From Trochalopteron elliotii (Eukaryota > Chordata > Aves > Passeriformes > Leiothrichidae): DNA of 64,000 nucleotides. The stretch spans positions 568,545-632,544 of the forward strand of contig JANPWX010000476.1 of assembly GCA_024734555.1 (NCBI GenBank). Reading direction: 5' to 3'. The translations under genes were made by a program, and so were the position numbers. The notes under the pieces were generated by a model. It saw only the letters and a program-made list of their open reading frames with translations, was not told the DNA's origin and did no database searches. Below, in pieces: positions 26,490 to 40,790 of the stretch. How positions within the stretch are numbered: the first letter of the stretch is position 1; each line of letters opens with the position of its first letter.

Positions 26490-29400
26490 ATAGTTGTGCT
26501 AATCCCCAGTATAAAAACTACCTCAAAATATGAACCCTGCCTTAAAAATCACAATGGTTTTTATCTAAAGTAAATTTAAGATTTCTTACTCAAATCCAGC
26601 CCCAAAAAATTACAGTTTTTTTCATAGTCAGGATTTCCGCTGTTGATAACAACTACTGCTGCAGTAATATCAACATGGTGTGAAAGCTTCACATGTTCCC
26701 CTGAATAGTAGGTGATATTTGACTAAATAGCTGAAAAACGGTATGGACTGAATGTATGTATATACACTTTGACGGTCTTTCATTTCTTTTCTAGTGAAAC
26801 ATTGCTTTAGAAAACAGCAGTAATGACTTGCTAGAATGACTTTAGGTCAAGTCCTCTAACTGGACATTTCCAACTCATGCATTTCCATAGCATCTTCCAT
26901 CTCAGTGTCACAGCAGGGGCCTTGCAGTCCTGCTCTGTCTCTTTGGCTTGCGCTGTTTTTTGTTTTCCTTCACATTCGCTGTTCTTTCCATGCTCCTTCA
27001 CTGGCAGCAACTGCCCTCTGCGCTGACACAGGTGCAGTGGGTATCCGAAGGAACTAGTTTATTTTGGGAGCATGCCTGTTGTTCTGGCTCATGTCCATTG
27101 GAAGAGAGCCATGGAGGCCACCTGGCCACCTCCAGGCACTCTGGCTTCTAGAGGAATTTTTACAGCATTATTAACTGGTGGCAGCAAATGCCAAGCATCA
27201 ACTCAGCCCTCCTTGAGCCTTCAGCTTCCTTTACTCCAAGCCAACTTGTTTGACCCTTTTCTGCCAAAACTAAGCACCAGTGTCAGTATTTCAAGCCTGT
27301 TGACCGTAGTCATAGGTGCCTACAAACACCTCACTGCTGTGCCATTCACTAACTTCCATCTGTCTTGCCCTGCTTATGCCCACACACACCTCAGCCTTGG
27401 TCTGCAGGGCCAGAGACACCCTTGTCCCTGGCAGCTCAGGCGCACAGAGCTCCCATCCACAACCAGGAAGAGTGAGAAACCTGACCATTTCCCACCATGT
27501 GAACCTGCATGAGTCAGGTCAAATCCTTATGATACTCCAAGAGCTCCAATCCTGTACTTTTGCAAGGAGCATCTGGAGCTCCAAGAATTAAACACCCGAA
27601 ACACACCTGGCGGAAGGGAGACAGGACTTCTCTCTTCCTGTACTAAACGGTTATCTACCAGGCAAGGTCAAGGGAACCTTTCTCAGGGTTCAGGGGATCT
27701 GTGACAGCTTAATTGGAGTTTATTTTCCTGGGCCAGTTGTCAGCGCACACAGCCCTAGGCTGCTTTGTGGAGTTTTTAAATAAATATAAGTCATTTGTTA
27801 GAGAAAGAAAACACATTTGCTCAAGAAAACCCCACCAATTCCTGTAACAGCCCAAGCACTGGACTCGAGATTTGGTCATCTATTTAAGCAATAACCTTTA
27901 AGTGAGGAGTAGCTTCCTCTACTCCAAGTACACATCCCTGTCACTCCCAGGAGGTGCTGTGATCCCATCCCTCCCTGCATGGCGAGTGAGTTGGGATCTG
28001 TCTGATCTAAGGACAACCCTGAGAAAGGAGATTCCTTTGCAAGATCAGGTCACCTGGCAGATGGGCTGAACTGCTCCCAGACCTCATGTATAAGTCCCTT
28101 TGAAACCCGGGTAATTCCACCACCTTCACTGCTGTCCTTCTAGACTGCCATCAGCATGACCAAGGTCCAAGCCATGCATCCATTGCTGGTAGAGTTTGGA
28201 GAAGCTGAGAGACCCTGTCTCCAAGGTTCACAGAAATCACATGGATTGACAGTGGTTCATGGGGAGTTGATGTGGGCTAACCCCAGGAGGGCTCTACTGC
28301 AGCAACTTTGTCATCCCTGACAAGGAAACCAGGACTGCCAGGAACACAAAATGGACAGTTCCCCCCAGGGTCATGATTTGCTCTGCATCTGAATCTACAG
28401 GCAATGGGTTTGGTAGAACAGTGGAGTATTAGATTATAATGCTTATTAAATGTTGGCAGAAGCTTGCAAAAATCTGACCTCATTCCAGGCACTTTGTAAA
28501 GGACAGAGAAACCCCATTACCAGTGAAATGAGAAGCTTAAAAAAAATTAACCTAAAAAAAAATTCAGTTCTCTAATCACTCAAATTACAGGCCGTGCCTG
28601 ATCTCAGCTGCACTGGTATAAATCCAATTCCACTGATGCAAATTGACTTATGACTTATTTACTCCAAATAACTGAGATGTCTATTTGACCTGTATGTGAA
28701 ATGCTTAAAACAAGGAATGACATCTGAATGCAAAATGTTGTGGTAAGCCACTACCACTTTTCCTTAGTTGCTAGTACAGACAGAACAGTATTTGGCCTAG
28801 AGAGGAACATGGAGTCACAGATGGGATGGGACCACAGAACATCCAGGTTCTGCCCCAGTTTTGGTCACTTCTCTGCTGTCTGAACAGTGGCACATGTCCT
28901 ATTTCACATTCTCCATTTTATCCGACTGTTCACACCAACTTCTCCCTGGGACCCTGGCACATGAAGGCCTTTGTAGCCCTCTTGGCACAACACTGTTACT
29001 GTCCAGCAGAGCCAGGGACCCAGAAACAGGACACAGATATGGATATGGCCACTGTATGCAACCACGCTCTGAAATTGTTACATGGCTGCTCCTGCGTGTC
29101 CTCCCCTCACTCCTCCCTCTCCCCATCCCCACAATCGGGCTTGATTTAGCAAAATACCACTCAGAGAAGACAACAGGACCTGCCATCTCAGTTGGAACAT
29201 GAAGATGCTATCCTTGCAAAAATGACTGCACCAAAGGCTGAAGGATGATCACCACAGCAGCACCTTCAGGTAGAGACAATGTTCATCTCACAAACTATAG
29301 CTCCTAGACAGCCCCTCCACTGTGCACTCCTTCTGCATATCAGCACATTTCATCCCCCAACAGGACTTCAAAAGTAGGCACGAAGAAAGGTCACTTCAAT

Positions 29401-32400
29401 CACTAGAGGCAGAGTGACTAAGGGCCTGTTGGCAGGGTGTGGAATGAAGCTACCTCTTCACAGAGGATCTCCCATGAGGTCCTGTCTGCAGTGGACCTAG
29501 TTGAGCTTCCCCATCTGTTTGCTATCATCTTTTCTAAAAGGATTCAGATGTCTGACAAGCCTTGTGCATCCCACCCTCCTTGTTCACACACTGCATCACC
29601 TGTGCTGTGCATCACACAGCTGTATGGACATGCTGCTGCTTCAAACCCCTGCCCCTCTAGTACTGCATCACACCCTGAAATTTCCACCCTTGAAGTAAAA
29701 CCCTGGTTTGCCTGACTCAAAGCTCTTGTCACAACACCAGAGCTGGAAAATTAAAAAGGAGCTCACCCAGAGTAATCTACCTCACAGGAACATCTGACCT
29801 CTCCATTCTCACCACCACTGAAAGGAAAAGCAGCCTCCAGTGAGCACTCAGGATTTTAGGGAACAGACTGCCTTCTCAAGACATTTCCTTTCCAGAAAAT
29901 CCAATAGCTCCAATTCTCCACTGGCCCACCACCAATTTCAGCAGACACCTGCCTTGCCTTCTCAAAGGAAACCATGCACAGAGGACCAATCCGATGATCC
30001 CACAACTTACTGTAGACATCTTTCCCTTGGAGCTATTTGTATGCTTGTAAAGGATTTTGTGGCTTGCCCCAAGCAGAATGCAAAGGTGGCTTTCCATAAG
30101 ACACTGAGGAACAGCCAGCATTCTTCTGCCTTGGTTTTCTCCTGCCTTCCCGTCCTCCACAATGAGGGGTGTTCAGAGGCATTCCTGGGGAGATGGGTGT
30201 CTTCGAAGAGGAGCGACAAACAAGTCCCCACACAGCACGTGGCCATGATTGTCATTTCCAAAGGTGGAAGAGTGTGCTCTGACTGCTCCCAGTGACGTCT
30301 GACAGAGCTGGTGACAAGCTGCTTGTCATGTCACTTGGAGATGAGAGGCTGGGATGTCAAAAGGGACCCTCTGAACATCAACACCACAACACAAAAGCAG
30401 CAGTTCAAAGTCCCTCAACTTCCCTCCTAGGGAGACAGCCTGGCTGGTTATGACACTAATTTATTGTCAGATTTTTTTTTTTAAATTACTGTCAAAGGGG
30501 TTTGTGTTTGTATGCCTTTGGCTGGATTGATATAGGCATTACATCTTACCTGGGCAGTAATGAAGGATAAAAAAACCCAAAAGCCAACAACCAAAAAAAC
30601 TTGTAACATAAAGTGTGGATTTCATGACTTATTTACTCTCCTGGCAAAAGGCCAGATTAGTGCAGGGTGTAATTTCATGGGCTTCTGAATTTCATCAAGC
30701 AGAGAGGTTGACTGTACAAAACACCTGACAGGTATCAGTGGAGGGGTGAACCTAGGTCAACCCTAACCTTCAACACCTCTGAAGGCTCTTCCCAGCAGGC
30801 TTCTCTACCTCAGCCCTGTCTGCAGAGAGATTTTTTTGTTATTTTTGATGTCTTGCTCAGAATGATGGCCCTGCAGGAACTTTGATGTGCGTGCATTTAC
30901 TTACTGGAGCAGGATGAAAGACCAGTAAGGAATTACAGCAGTGGTCTTCAGGTGTTCCCCTGAAATGGGACTCGTCATGGGGGTTGGTGATCTCAATTCA
31001 CTTTTCCACTGAACCACTGCTTACACTGGACTTTTGGCAGCATCTATGGGGATCTCAGAGAAAAGTCAAGTAGCATCCAAACTGCTGGTCTCAAATGCAT
31101 TTCCAAAGTTAGGCATGCAACAGTCAGACATACTGTTACTGTTACTGATGTATTGCTGGATTGAAAAACTCCTACTGTGTTTGACAAGCAGCTGGCCCAC
31201 CTCAAGCTTTGGTGATTCCTCTGCTGCCTGCCCAAAGGAGATGACTGGTTGTTTGACTAGACTGTCTCTGTCTGTAATTTCTGAAGAGTTAATGGAGTTT
31301 CTTGGCTAAAAATTCAGTGTGATGTTACTGTTTATCCATACTATGGGTTTGTGTTTACACATAGTAAGGATCCTAGTAATATATTTCCAGCTGCTCACCA
31401 TCCTCCATAGCCAGTTATTAAAAAATCAACTTTTCATAAACATGGCATTTCTTTTGCACAGTTCATCCATTTTTCCCTCACGCTCATGTTAAGAGGTCAC
31501 CAAGTACTGTTTGTCACCTTCTTGTCTGTTCCTGAGCAAATGACTCCCCTACCATCAGCAGATGGTTATGTCCTGAGGCTGTGGCCAGGTGATAAAGAGG
31601 GTAACAGCACAGAACGTGGTAGAGTCAAAAGAATTCTTTGTGTATGTATATTTCTTCTGCATTGCCTAGAAAGACATTTTCTCCCCTGTACTGATCACTG
31701 ATCTCCAGTTTGGTGATGGGTTTCAACAGCTGCCTCCTAAACTTTGCTGCAAATCCACTGGGTGAGAACAGAATGGAGGAAGACTAATTAAAGTGATCTG
31801 TATGGTTAGTCTTTCCACTGGAAATGCTTGTCTGTGGGGCAGTGTAGTAACATGTCATTCATCTGGAAAGGTCAGCTATGAAGAAATTGATTTCAGAAAT
31901 TCGGTTTGATTATGTCGCTGTAAAGTGTGGCATTAAAATTCTAGCTGTTCGTATCTCTGATCTAAGATCAATGAAAAATGCGAGCTTAGATTTGCTTCTC
32001 ATATTCTGTTTCTTCAAAGAAAAAGACAATGACAAATAAGAAAGTATTTCCAAAGGGATTAACTACCCAGAGTAAACTGTTACTTGACTCGGGTAGACAG
32101 TTGGTTTCTCTTGAAAGGATACTGTCAAAAAAGCTTAGGCCCAATATTTATAAGCAAGCTGAAGGGATTTCTTGATTACTGTATGGAAAATGTTTTGCCC
32201 CAAGATCTTCCCCTGATGTCCAGCAACACCAACTGGCCTGTGACCACCAGGACAAAGCTGCTCATAAAACCTCTGGGACTGGGATAGTTTAGAGAGGTGA
32301 GTAGGGTTTCCAGCATATCACTTATAAACATTTTAGGGAAGCATTCACATGAGAGATTTCTCATTCTTTATATCTAGTTTCAGTGTTATGATACCTTTGA

Positions 32401-33217
32401 GGATAAGTCCATTTCTAAACAAAGCCCCAGTGAAAAAGTATTATTCATTAACTGTTCATAGCAATCTTCTGCTGGGAGATGGGCTGGACTCCTCACAACT
32501 CTCTCCTCTTCCAAACCAGATACAAAACCTACTTCAGATCACACACAGAGGAACATGAATTTCCAAACCCCCTCTGAGAAGGGCTCCTCACCCTGGCACC
32601 ATCCCAGTAGATTGAGCTGGCCCCACCATACTGGTACCTAAAGCACAGCGAGCAGGAAGAAAGCCCTGACAAGCATTGGAGATTCCCACTCACAAAACAC
32701 AACCACTCAACACTGTTTGTTGGGCACCAGGAGGTGCTCAGAGGAGCCCACTCCTTTCACTACTCTTCATTTTGGCTGGAGTGGGTTTGGGCTGCAAGAG
32801 ACAGTTCTTACCTTGCCTGCTGTGTCCTTGTGTACCCAATGTGTGCTTTCCATGCCATACAGTTTCTCAAAATTGGGAGCATGAGGGTTGCACAGAGTGA
32901 GAAATCCCTTTGTGCAGGCTTGTTATTAGTTCAGCTGTTGCTGACACTTGAATTTCACCTGCAAAGTCCAGAGCAAGACCTGAATTGGGAAGGCCAATGT
33001 GCTGAGACCACCTCATGCACCTCTCATTTCATTCCGCACAACCAGGGAGAGACCTGTGGAGCAACAGGGCAATGTCCCATAGAGAAAGGTCAGCTCTGGA
33101 GACTGCAGGAAAACAGTTATAAAGTGGGGTGAGGTGAAGGACAAGTCGTGTCAGAACAAGTGGTAAGGGCTTTAAAATAAAAGACAATTGATTTCAATTA
33201 GATAAAAGAAAATATTT
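26490..33217. other. no gene seen
   Basis: About 6.7 kb with no recognised exon, RNA gene or repeat. The longest frames (27,072-27,512, 146 codons; 29,840-30,295, 151 codons) have no recognisable domains, and no compelling splice or promoter context was seen. Confidence 0.5.
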
Positions 33218-33402
33218 TTAAAATGAGGGGGGTAGGACAGCAGAACAGGTTGCCCAGAGAAGTTGTGGCTGCTCCATTCCTGAAAATGTTCAAGGCCAGG
33301 TTGCATGCTGCTTGGTCCATTGGATGGTGCCCCTGCCCATGGCAGGGGAGCGCATCAAGATGATTTTTAGGGTCCCTTCCAACCTACATTGTTCTGTGAT
33401 TC
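33218..33402 (+). mobile_element. CR1 LINE 3' end, sense
   Basis: It reads 'gaacaggttgcccagagaa', 'gttcaaggccaggttg', 'gggtcccttccaacctaca' and then 'ttctgtgattctgaga'. The last is the CR1 terminal octamer-type repeat, so the 3' end is intact. Confidence 0.92.
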
Positions 33403-34682
33403 TGAGAAGGTCAAGGCAGAACCAGGGAGATTTGACTAAGGGTGAGAGCTGCACTCCTTAGAAAGCTGGGGATGGAAACCTGAGGAGACAATCTGGAGCT
33501 GATATCCCCAAGTTTCCACTGAGTCTTTAATTGTGGTTGTTTCACTAGGTGAATGCATTTTCTTACTGTTTATTATTCTGCTTTTGCCATGTAACCTGCT
33601 TCACTTAAAGCTTTAAATGAAACAACTGCTATTAAAAAGCCATCAAACAGAATTTTATAGCTCCCCCTTTTGCTGCAAGGACCTAACAACTTATAAAAAT
33701 TTATTTTGTGCTGTAGTCAGTTCTATTAAAAGGCTACTGAGGTTTATTTTTAGGTTTTATCTCAGCGTTGAGTTACCTAGCTTGTAACAGTCAAGGTTTT
33801 GTTTTGTCACCTCAAGGCCTAATCATAGTGGGATTTGCTGACATTAGGAGTAAGCAAATATATCTACAGGCATCAGCTATGTAGAAATGCTTGCAACTGA
33901 CATGGGGTACACAAAGGGAAAGTGGATTGCACACTCTTTTCTGGTGCAAATGCCGGGAAAGGAGTACTTATCTCGCATCAACATCCTAATTTCCAGCACT
34001 TTGATCAGAATGCTTTGAATTGTAAATATTGCAAAAATGTGTCACCTATCAGTTTTAATGAAGGAATCTTTGCCCACCAAATGCCATGTGCTAAACTGGA
34101 GAGGTCTGAAGTAATCTTCTGACTGGCCCCGAGAGGCTTTGAATGCTCCTTCAAAGCAGAGGCTGTTGTCAATGGCAGCCCAGATCATAGGGGTGAGGCA
34201 CAGGGGCTGCTGCTGCTTCTGAGATTTGTGGCTGCAGCCCCAGCCCAGCTTCTGCCAGCAAAGCACACATTCAGGCTTCAAAGACATCCACAAAACAAAG
34301 TGGAGGTGTCTGCAGCATGAGCAGCCAGTGCCAGGGTGACTTCAGACCAGCTGGAGGAGAACAGTAAAGCTTCTGCAGGGCACAAAATGAGGGTGTACGT
34401 CTCCAGACCCCAAAGGCCTTGTACACAACGGAGTTAAGAGGTAAAATGGAAGGCAAAAAATCAAATCCCTGGTGCTTTTCAGCATTGATATGTATTTTGT
34501 ACAAGTCTTCATTTCTGTAGGAAGAAAACCAATACAGGGTGCCCAGGTCCAGTGCTACTTGCCCTCCCAAGCGTGGTTGCCAGGGCATATTGCTGCAAAA
34601 ACCTGCATAGTGATGACTGAAAAGTGGAGACACTAGCTAAGCACCAAGTTTCTAGACTGGCTGGGTCAGCTTGAAAATGTAT

Positions 34683-34714
34683 TGCTCATGAAATGTACTG
34701 CTCATGAAATGTAC
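34683..34714. repeat. perfect 16-bp tandem duplication
   Basis: tgctcatgaaatgtac is repeated twice with no spacer. Confidence 0.93.
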
Positions 34715-35670
34715 ACATGTGATTCAAGGACTCATCACTGACCTCAGAACGTCACAACAGGAAGAGAAGAGATGGTCCTAATTAGCATAGTGCCAGAGAA
34801 ACAGCTGGGGCAGATGCAAGGGCAGCCTTGGGTTTGGGCAGGAAAGGCTTGTGGGAGAGTGTTTCTGAAGCAGCACCACACACATGCCCTCTCCCTTCTA
34901 TTCTTCCTGAACATCCACCACCAACACTGCAGGAGATGATCCAGTCTGACCCAGAATGGCAGAATCATCTCTCATGGGTCACAGCTACAGCTAGCAATGG
35001 TGCTCTTAGACATAAAACATCATCCACAGCAAGAGCAGAACTCTGTCTTCAGTCTTGTTTGTCAAAACACGGTACTTTGCAAGTTTTTGTGTGCTTTTCT
35101 AAATGCACATGTGGCCAGAATGAAATACAACCCTGATACTATATAGAAATCTTACTCAGATGCTTACTTAAGGCATGAATTATGCAAGCAGAAAGGTCTG
35201 AAGTCATCTTCTTCTGCATATTCATCTGTCACCAAGGCATCTGCTCTGACCCCCATGGCCACAGCCTAACATGGGGCTCTGCAGTAATGCTCCATTTCCT
35301 GTGAATGACTAACATCCACACCGCAGCAGTGAGAGCCACTCACCCTCCCCAGGCAAAAAGGCTTGTGTATTGAGTTTTGCCTGTTGGATTTTGGGGTTTT
35401 TTTCTATGAAGTTGTGTTAATTTAAAAGATTAAAGCCACATGTTAAAACATCAGCTGACAGGTATAGCTCCCATCCCCCCTACTCCTTTGACACAATCAT
35501 GAAATGTTAACACCAGACATCAGTCCTAGAAGACTGTAAAAATTATCATCTCAGAGCTATTAGTACAGCACAGTGGTTGGGGGGCTCTTTAAAGAGCATA
35601 TAGCATTAAACCCCTCACTAGATATTAAGGGGATTTCTTAGCCTCTGAAATTACAGTTATGTGCAAACGA

Positions 35671-35692
35671 GGGGAGGAGGGAGGGAGGGAGG
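35671..35692. repeat. short (GGGA)n purine tract
   Basis: A run of GGGGAGGAGG followed by GAGGGAGGGA, all purine on the plus strand. Confidence 0.85.
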
Positions 35693-38600
35693 TTAATTAA
35701 AAATCCATACTTAGCTGGCACAACAGTGTACTTAAGGGCTCTAGAAGAAGCCATTTAAACAGGTAAAATACTACCCCAAATGCAGAGGTGTCTCTTGGAT
35801 GAAGAAGCCCTTTGTATCTTTGATGTTCTGTAAGTGTCATTCTCTTTAATTTTCTCTTTCCTAACAGCCATAAAGGGTATTTTAAATGCATGAGGGACAC
35901 TCAAGCCACAGGGCTGTGGCACAGGAGTCCAGAGCAGTGAAACATTCCTGGAATGGACCTCGACAAGGGCAGTGGCCATCCAAAAGTCAAAAGAGCCTGT
36001 AGAGACCCTGGAAGGGGTGAATTTCTAAAGGGCTTTTGGACACCACCAGTGAGACCACAGACAAGTATTCTCTTTTCCTACAGGCTGTGCAAAAGGATGG
36101 TCCTTCTTGTGCAAAAAGGCAACTCCCATTCCAATTGTGGTGTGAAGGTACATATGGTGTAGGGAAGCCCATCCCATACAGCTGTGGCTCTTCTAGGGCT
36201 GCGCAGAGTCTGCAGGCAGCGAAGCAACATCCCACAGGAAAAAATGCTCAGTTTGGGTTGGCTTAGAAGTTAATTTTTCTCAAATGCAGTCCCATGCTGT
36301 AACAACACACTCCCTCTCCCTGCCTCAGCAAAACAGGCAAAAGCAACAAACCTACCGAAGTCTGATTTACATGTTTAATAGAAGGTTTGAGCAAATGCAA
36401 TTTTCTTGTTATTGAAGCAGACAAAGCATACACTAACATGAGTTTCCAGCACAGAGCTGAGCTAGATGTCCTCCCCTGCACCAGGAGCCCTGCCAGCACA
36501 GCACTCTTATGGACTGGCATTTTATGCTCTTTGCTGACATAACAGCACCAGCAATCCAGGCCTGGCTTATCTATTAGGGTTAGTGGTAGCTGAATACACT
36601 TAGACACAAGAAAACACTGTAACACCACTTCCTACTTGACTTGCACAGTCATGACAACATGAGCTGTAAGATCATATATAGCTTCTCAGCCAAACTTGGA
36701 TGCAACAGTTTATATCAGGAGAAGGATTTATGCCTCCCACTCTGCTAGAAGTGCTAGTGTATGTATGTATGAGCCAGCTTACAAAGGAATTCCACTCATT
36801 CATTTGCTCTTTGGAAGTGAATATAACCAGTCCATAAATTATACATAGCTTCTAAAAGAGTTTGGTCTGAACCAAGAGGGAACACATTCAGATTGAAGCT
36901 GATGACTTCACCAGCTTCAAAAGTGGAGCTAATTACTAAAGAAGCAATAAACAACATGGTTCACATGAGACTGACCAGGCCAGTGCAGGATGGGAACCCC
37001 CAAATCCAGAAGCCATCTCCCAGACAAAGACTGCCTTCCTCCCACTCAGATACTGGGCAAAGCTGGTAAACTTTAGAGTTGAGATTTCTTCTAGTCCAAA
37101 GAAAATCAGGTCAAGGCCTCATTTGCATGACGATTATTCATGTAGACAGAGGTCTTCATTAACGTTGCATGTCTGCACAACCCTGGGCCCCAGACAGTGG
37201 ACAACAACTGTACCAAGGAAGAGGCTGGCATCTAGTCTGACCTGTACCAGCACAACATGAAGAGGTCTTTAGCACTCCTGAAGAAAAGACATATGTACAA
37301 CTGGCACTAAGAGAGTAGCATGTACTCACACCAGTTTCCAAATGCACATCACTGCAGGAAAGATGAGGGCCAGGGTGGGCCCTCCACCACCCTCTGCTTC
37401 TAGTCATTTACATTGGCATGGACAAACCTGATCAAAAGACACCCATTTTGCCTTGTGTGAGGGTGTTTCAAAGGGTTTCTGCTGATAACATTGAACGTAG
37501 TTCCATAAACAGAGAAACAGTTCATGGGAAGTGCCTGATTTTAGAAGCAAAAGGAAAGAGCAGGAATTAGGCTTCTGGGGTGCAGGGAGAGTCATGAAAA
37601 CTGGATTCCATTCCTGCTCTTTTTGTCACCTTCCAGAAGGATCTTGAGCAGATGGTTTAACATCTGTGTCCTATAAATTGGGGTACTGATGGTGAGGTCA
37701 TAGCCTGGAGGTGCTCAGAGACTGCAAGGGTGAAAGGCTTGGGAGCTGGGGAGAGATTTTCTCACTACCTCCACCTTAACAACATATCATAAAGCAGTCA
37801 TTTACACTTATTCTTCAAGGACTACTCTGGCATCACTTGCCCTTGCCCTTCCCGCACAGATCCCACCCAGGACTACCAGCAGGCACCTTTGCAAGGTGGT
37901 CTTAACACCTTGCTGGAGCTGAGAGATTTGCAACGCATGGCCTGGCCATAGAAATAATAAGAGGAGCAACAGGGCAAATGCCACCAGAAAAAATACTGTG
38001 TATGTCAAGGTATTAGAAATCCCAGCAGAAAAAAATGCTCGTGGTTTAATAGAGAAGGTCAGACAGAAGTTATGTTTGTGTTTTTCAGCATGATTGGATT
38101 ATAAATACAGTCATCAGAGACTCAGGACACAGGGAGCTCTAGATTGCATTGGGACATGTCACTTCTTCATAAACATGACCCCATTCTCACCAGCTGTAGC
38201 AGCAGAGCATCAGAAGCAGGTGGAGGATAAAAGACGGGAGCTTGCAGGGAAGCCAAGGGGGACAAAGCAATTACAAAGCTATATATCTTTGGCTCTCTTG
38301 TGTCTTTTACTCCAGTAGCTCAACAAACTTAGAATCTATAGTTAAGCTGCACCCATGCCAGAAAAGGGGTAAGAGCTGCCAGCTCAAGCAGTTTCATCAG
38401 GTCATGATGCAGCAATACATCAAAGATGTGCACAGGATAATCTGCTCCCTGCAGCCCACAAACCTGTTTTGTCTGTTCAACAACTCTGGAAGAGATTTTC
38501 AAAAGTATTTAGAAGATTAATGGCCACAAGCTCCTTTGAAATGAGCTCTCTGCCGGCAGATGTGGGGCAGGTTGTTGTGTTCTGCTGAAGGTGTTGGCAC

Positions 38601-40790
38601 ATTGTGGAGTTTCTGCTGATCAGTCAACAGGATTTATGCTCCTAAAACTCTTGGGTGCATGTAAATCTCCTGCAGGAGATCCTGATCTAGTGAGATCCAT
38701 GTTGAGAAGTCAGGGTCTAAGACAGCAGAACTTTCCATCTTGTGGATGACCTTCCATTAGCTGAAATTTGGTGTTCAGAAGCAGATTCATTTAATAGGAA
38801 CCATAAACATCCTGAATTCCTATCAAGCTTGTAAGTTTATCAGGAGGTAAAGTTTAAGGGACTTCTAGGGAATATCTGACTTATTAATAGCAAATGTACC
38901 AATAGCCATACCATGAGTGATCTATATTCTGCTTTCATTTTACCACTCATCACCACTCCCCCTTATCCTAGGAAGAATGCTGCAGTTCTAACAGAAGGAT
39001 GATTTACCCAAAGAGGTGGAGAGATTAGATGTAGGGATAGGCATTGGATGTATTGAGATGAAACAGGTGATTACTTTAACAGGTCACTTCTGGAAGACAG
39101 AGGTGGCTGGATACTCTCCCCCTGCCTCTCCCACATCCTCCAGTTACTGGGATGCACAAAAATGAGAAGCTCAGAAATGGAGACCCAAGCAGCTGGTCCC
39201 TGTAGTCAGCACGCGTGGCAGTCTCCAGCCAGCCAGCTGTGTGACAGTGCAGCTGTGAACTGGACAGTGCATGGCTCTGTCCCCTACCCATCTTATCCTT
39301 GTCAGCTATGGAGCAGTGAGGGCTGAAGCATGTTGCCCTATCCTAGAGGAGATCTGGTACAAAAATATCCTTGCCGAAAAGAAATCTACATTTTCTGCTA
39401 TTACTCCCTGCTGGCACTTGTTTCTGTGTGCTGACTAACAACTAGAACGCAGAAGCATGAGGAGAAGTCAGAAAAAAGAGAACTGACAGTATCCTCAGTA
39501 CAGGAAGAAGTTTTTTGCACTCACAAAAGACTTAAAGTTTAATCACTTGCTCCTTATTGAACAGGAATATACATCCTTAATTCACTCTACCGCTTCCAGT
39601 GAGAAATGACATTAATGCCTCTCCTGTTGTCATTACAAGAATTTTCTATTAAAAGGTGATAAATTTTTATTTAAACTGTAATACAGAAGATTTCAGAGTA
39701 GCCCAAAATCTTGATTCACAGTAAATCCTAGTTGCAAATCAGCAACCAAATCTCAAGCCAGCAGCTCGGACACACAAGGAGACCAAATGCCTAGAGACTT
39801 GATTTTACATGGAGATACCAGCAAAACCAGTGAAGCCACCACAAAGCCAGAGAGCACAGTGAAGTGCTGAATGCCCTCTTGTTTGACTTCCACTAATATT
39901 GTATAATTATATTGCTACAAGACAAGAATTCCCACTTGTCAGCAACTTGAAAAATGCTTAAGATGGTGGTATTCTTCTGCCTGGGTAGACTGTGCCTGAA
40001 GGTAATTTTTTAAAAGCAGCTACTTTAAGCGTTAGTTAAATGGCACCCAGGGATTTGTTTGACAGAGGTGTCATGTTTAGTCTTATGCATGTATCAATAA
40101 AACTGGTACCATATGTGCAGGTTAGTTGGCAACACTGAACCTCTGAGACAATGAGTATTTCCAGCAACAGACTCATTTCTCTGGTCAAACCCACTGCAGG
40201 CTCCCAGCCTCTTCTTTCGAAGCTACTGTTCAAACATTTCTTCTCTGGAGAACACGCTGCAGGCACCTCAGTATCACAGTTTGGCTTTTATTTGTACATG
40301 CATTTCCCCCAAATATACATTAACATAGAGCAGGAAAGTGGCGGTGGTCAAGGTTTAAGTATTTGCTCTTTCTACAGTGTGTTTATCCAACACTTTTCAG
40401 CAGATGCTTTCAGAGCACTTTGCAACCCACTCTGTCATGGCAGTCACAGGAAGGTTATTTGTGGGTGAGAGAGGGAAAATCACTGCCCCAAGTGTGCTGA
40501 GGACAGCCAGAATCACCCTGGATATCTCAACATTTTGCATATGGCAGTTCCAGCTCCTCCAAAAGCCTGTGCATTTGCAGCTCCCTGACTGCTCAGACAC
40601 ACACTCTGCTCAGAAATGTGAAGAGGAATTTGTTAGCTTACGTCCTGCCTTGAACAACTTTCCCCAGGATAGTGTTCTGTTGTTTACAGAAGGACTTTGG
40701 TGGCATTTCAAAAAAATTTTTTTAATATAGCAGTCATAGGTGAAGTGAATAAAATTAAAAGACTCCTGACGACATGTTGAATGCTCAAAG

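Larger units (their letters stand above)
33403..40790. other. no gene seen; part may be conserved noncoding DNA
   Basis: No coding content recognised. The block 33,540-33,900 is AT-rich, repeat-free and rich in TAAT/ATTA words, which is compatible with a conserved noncoding element but is judged from composition only. Small repeats at 34,683-34,714 and 35,671-35,692 are listed separately. Confidence 0.45.

Noticed and set aside
29840..30295. 151-codon plus-strand frame
   Set aside because: No recognisable family and no supporting context. It is the longest frame in the non-repetitive part, but a single frame of this size is expected by chance in tens of kilobases.
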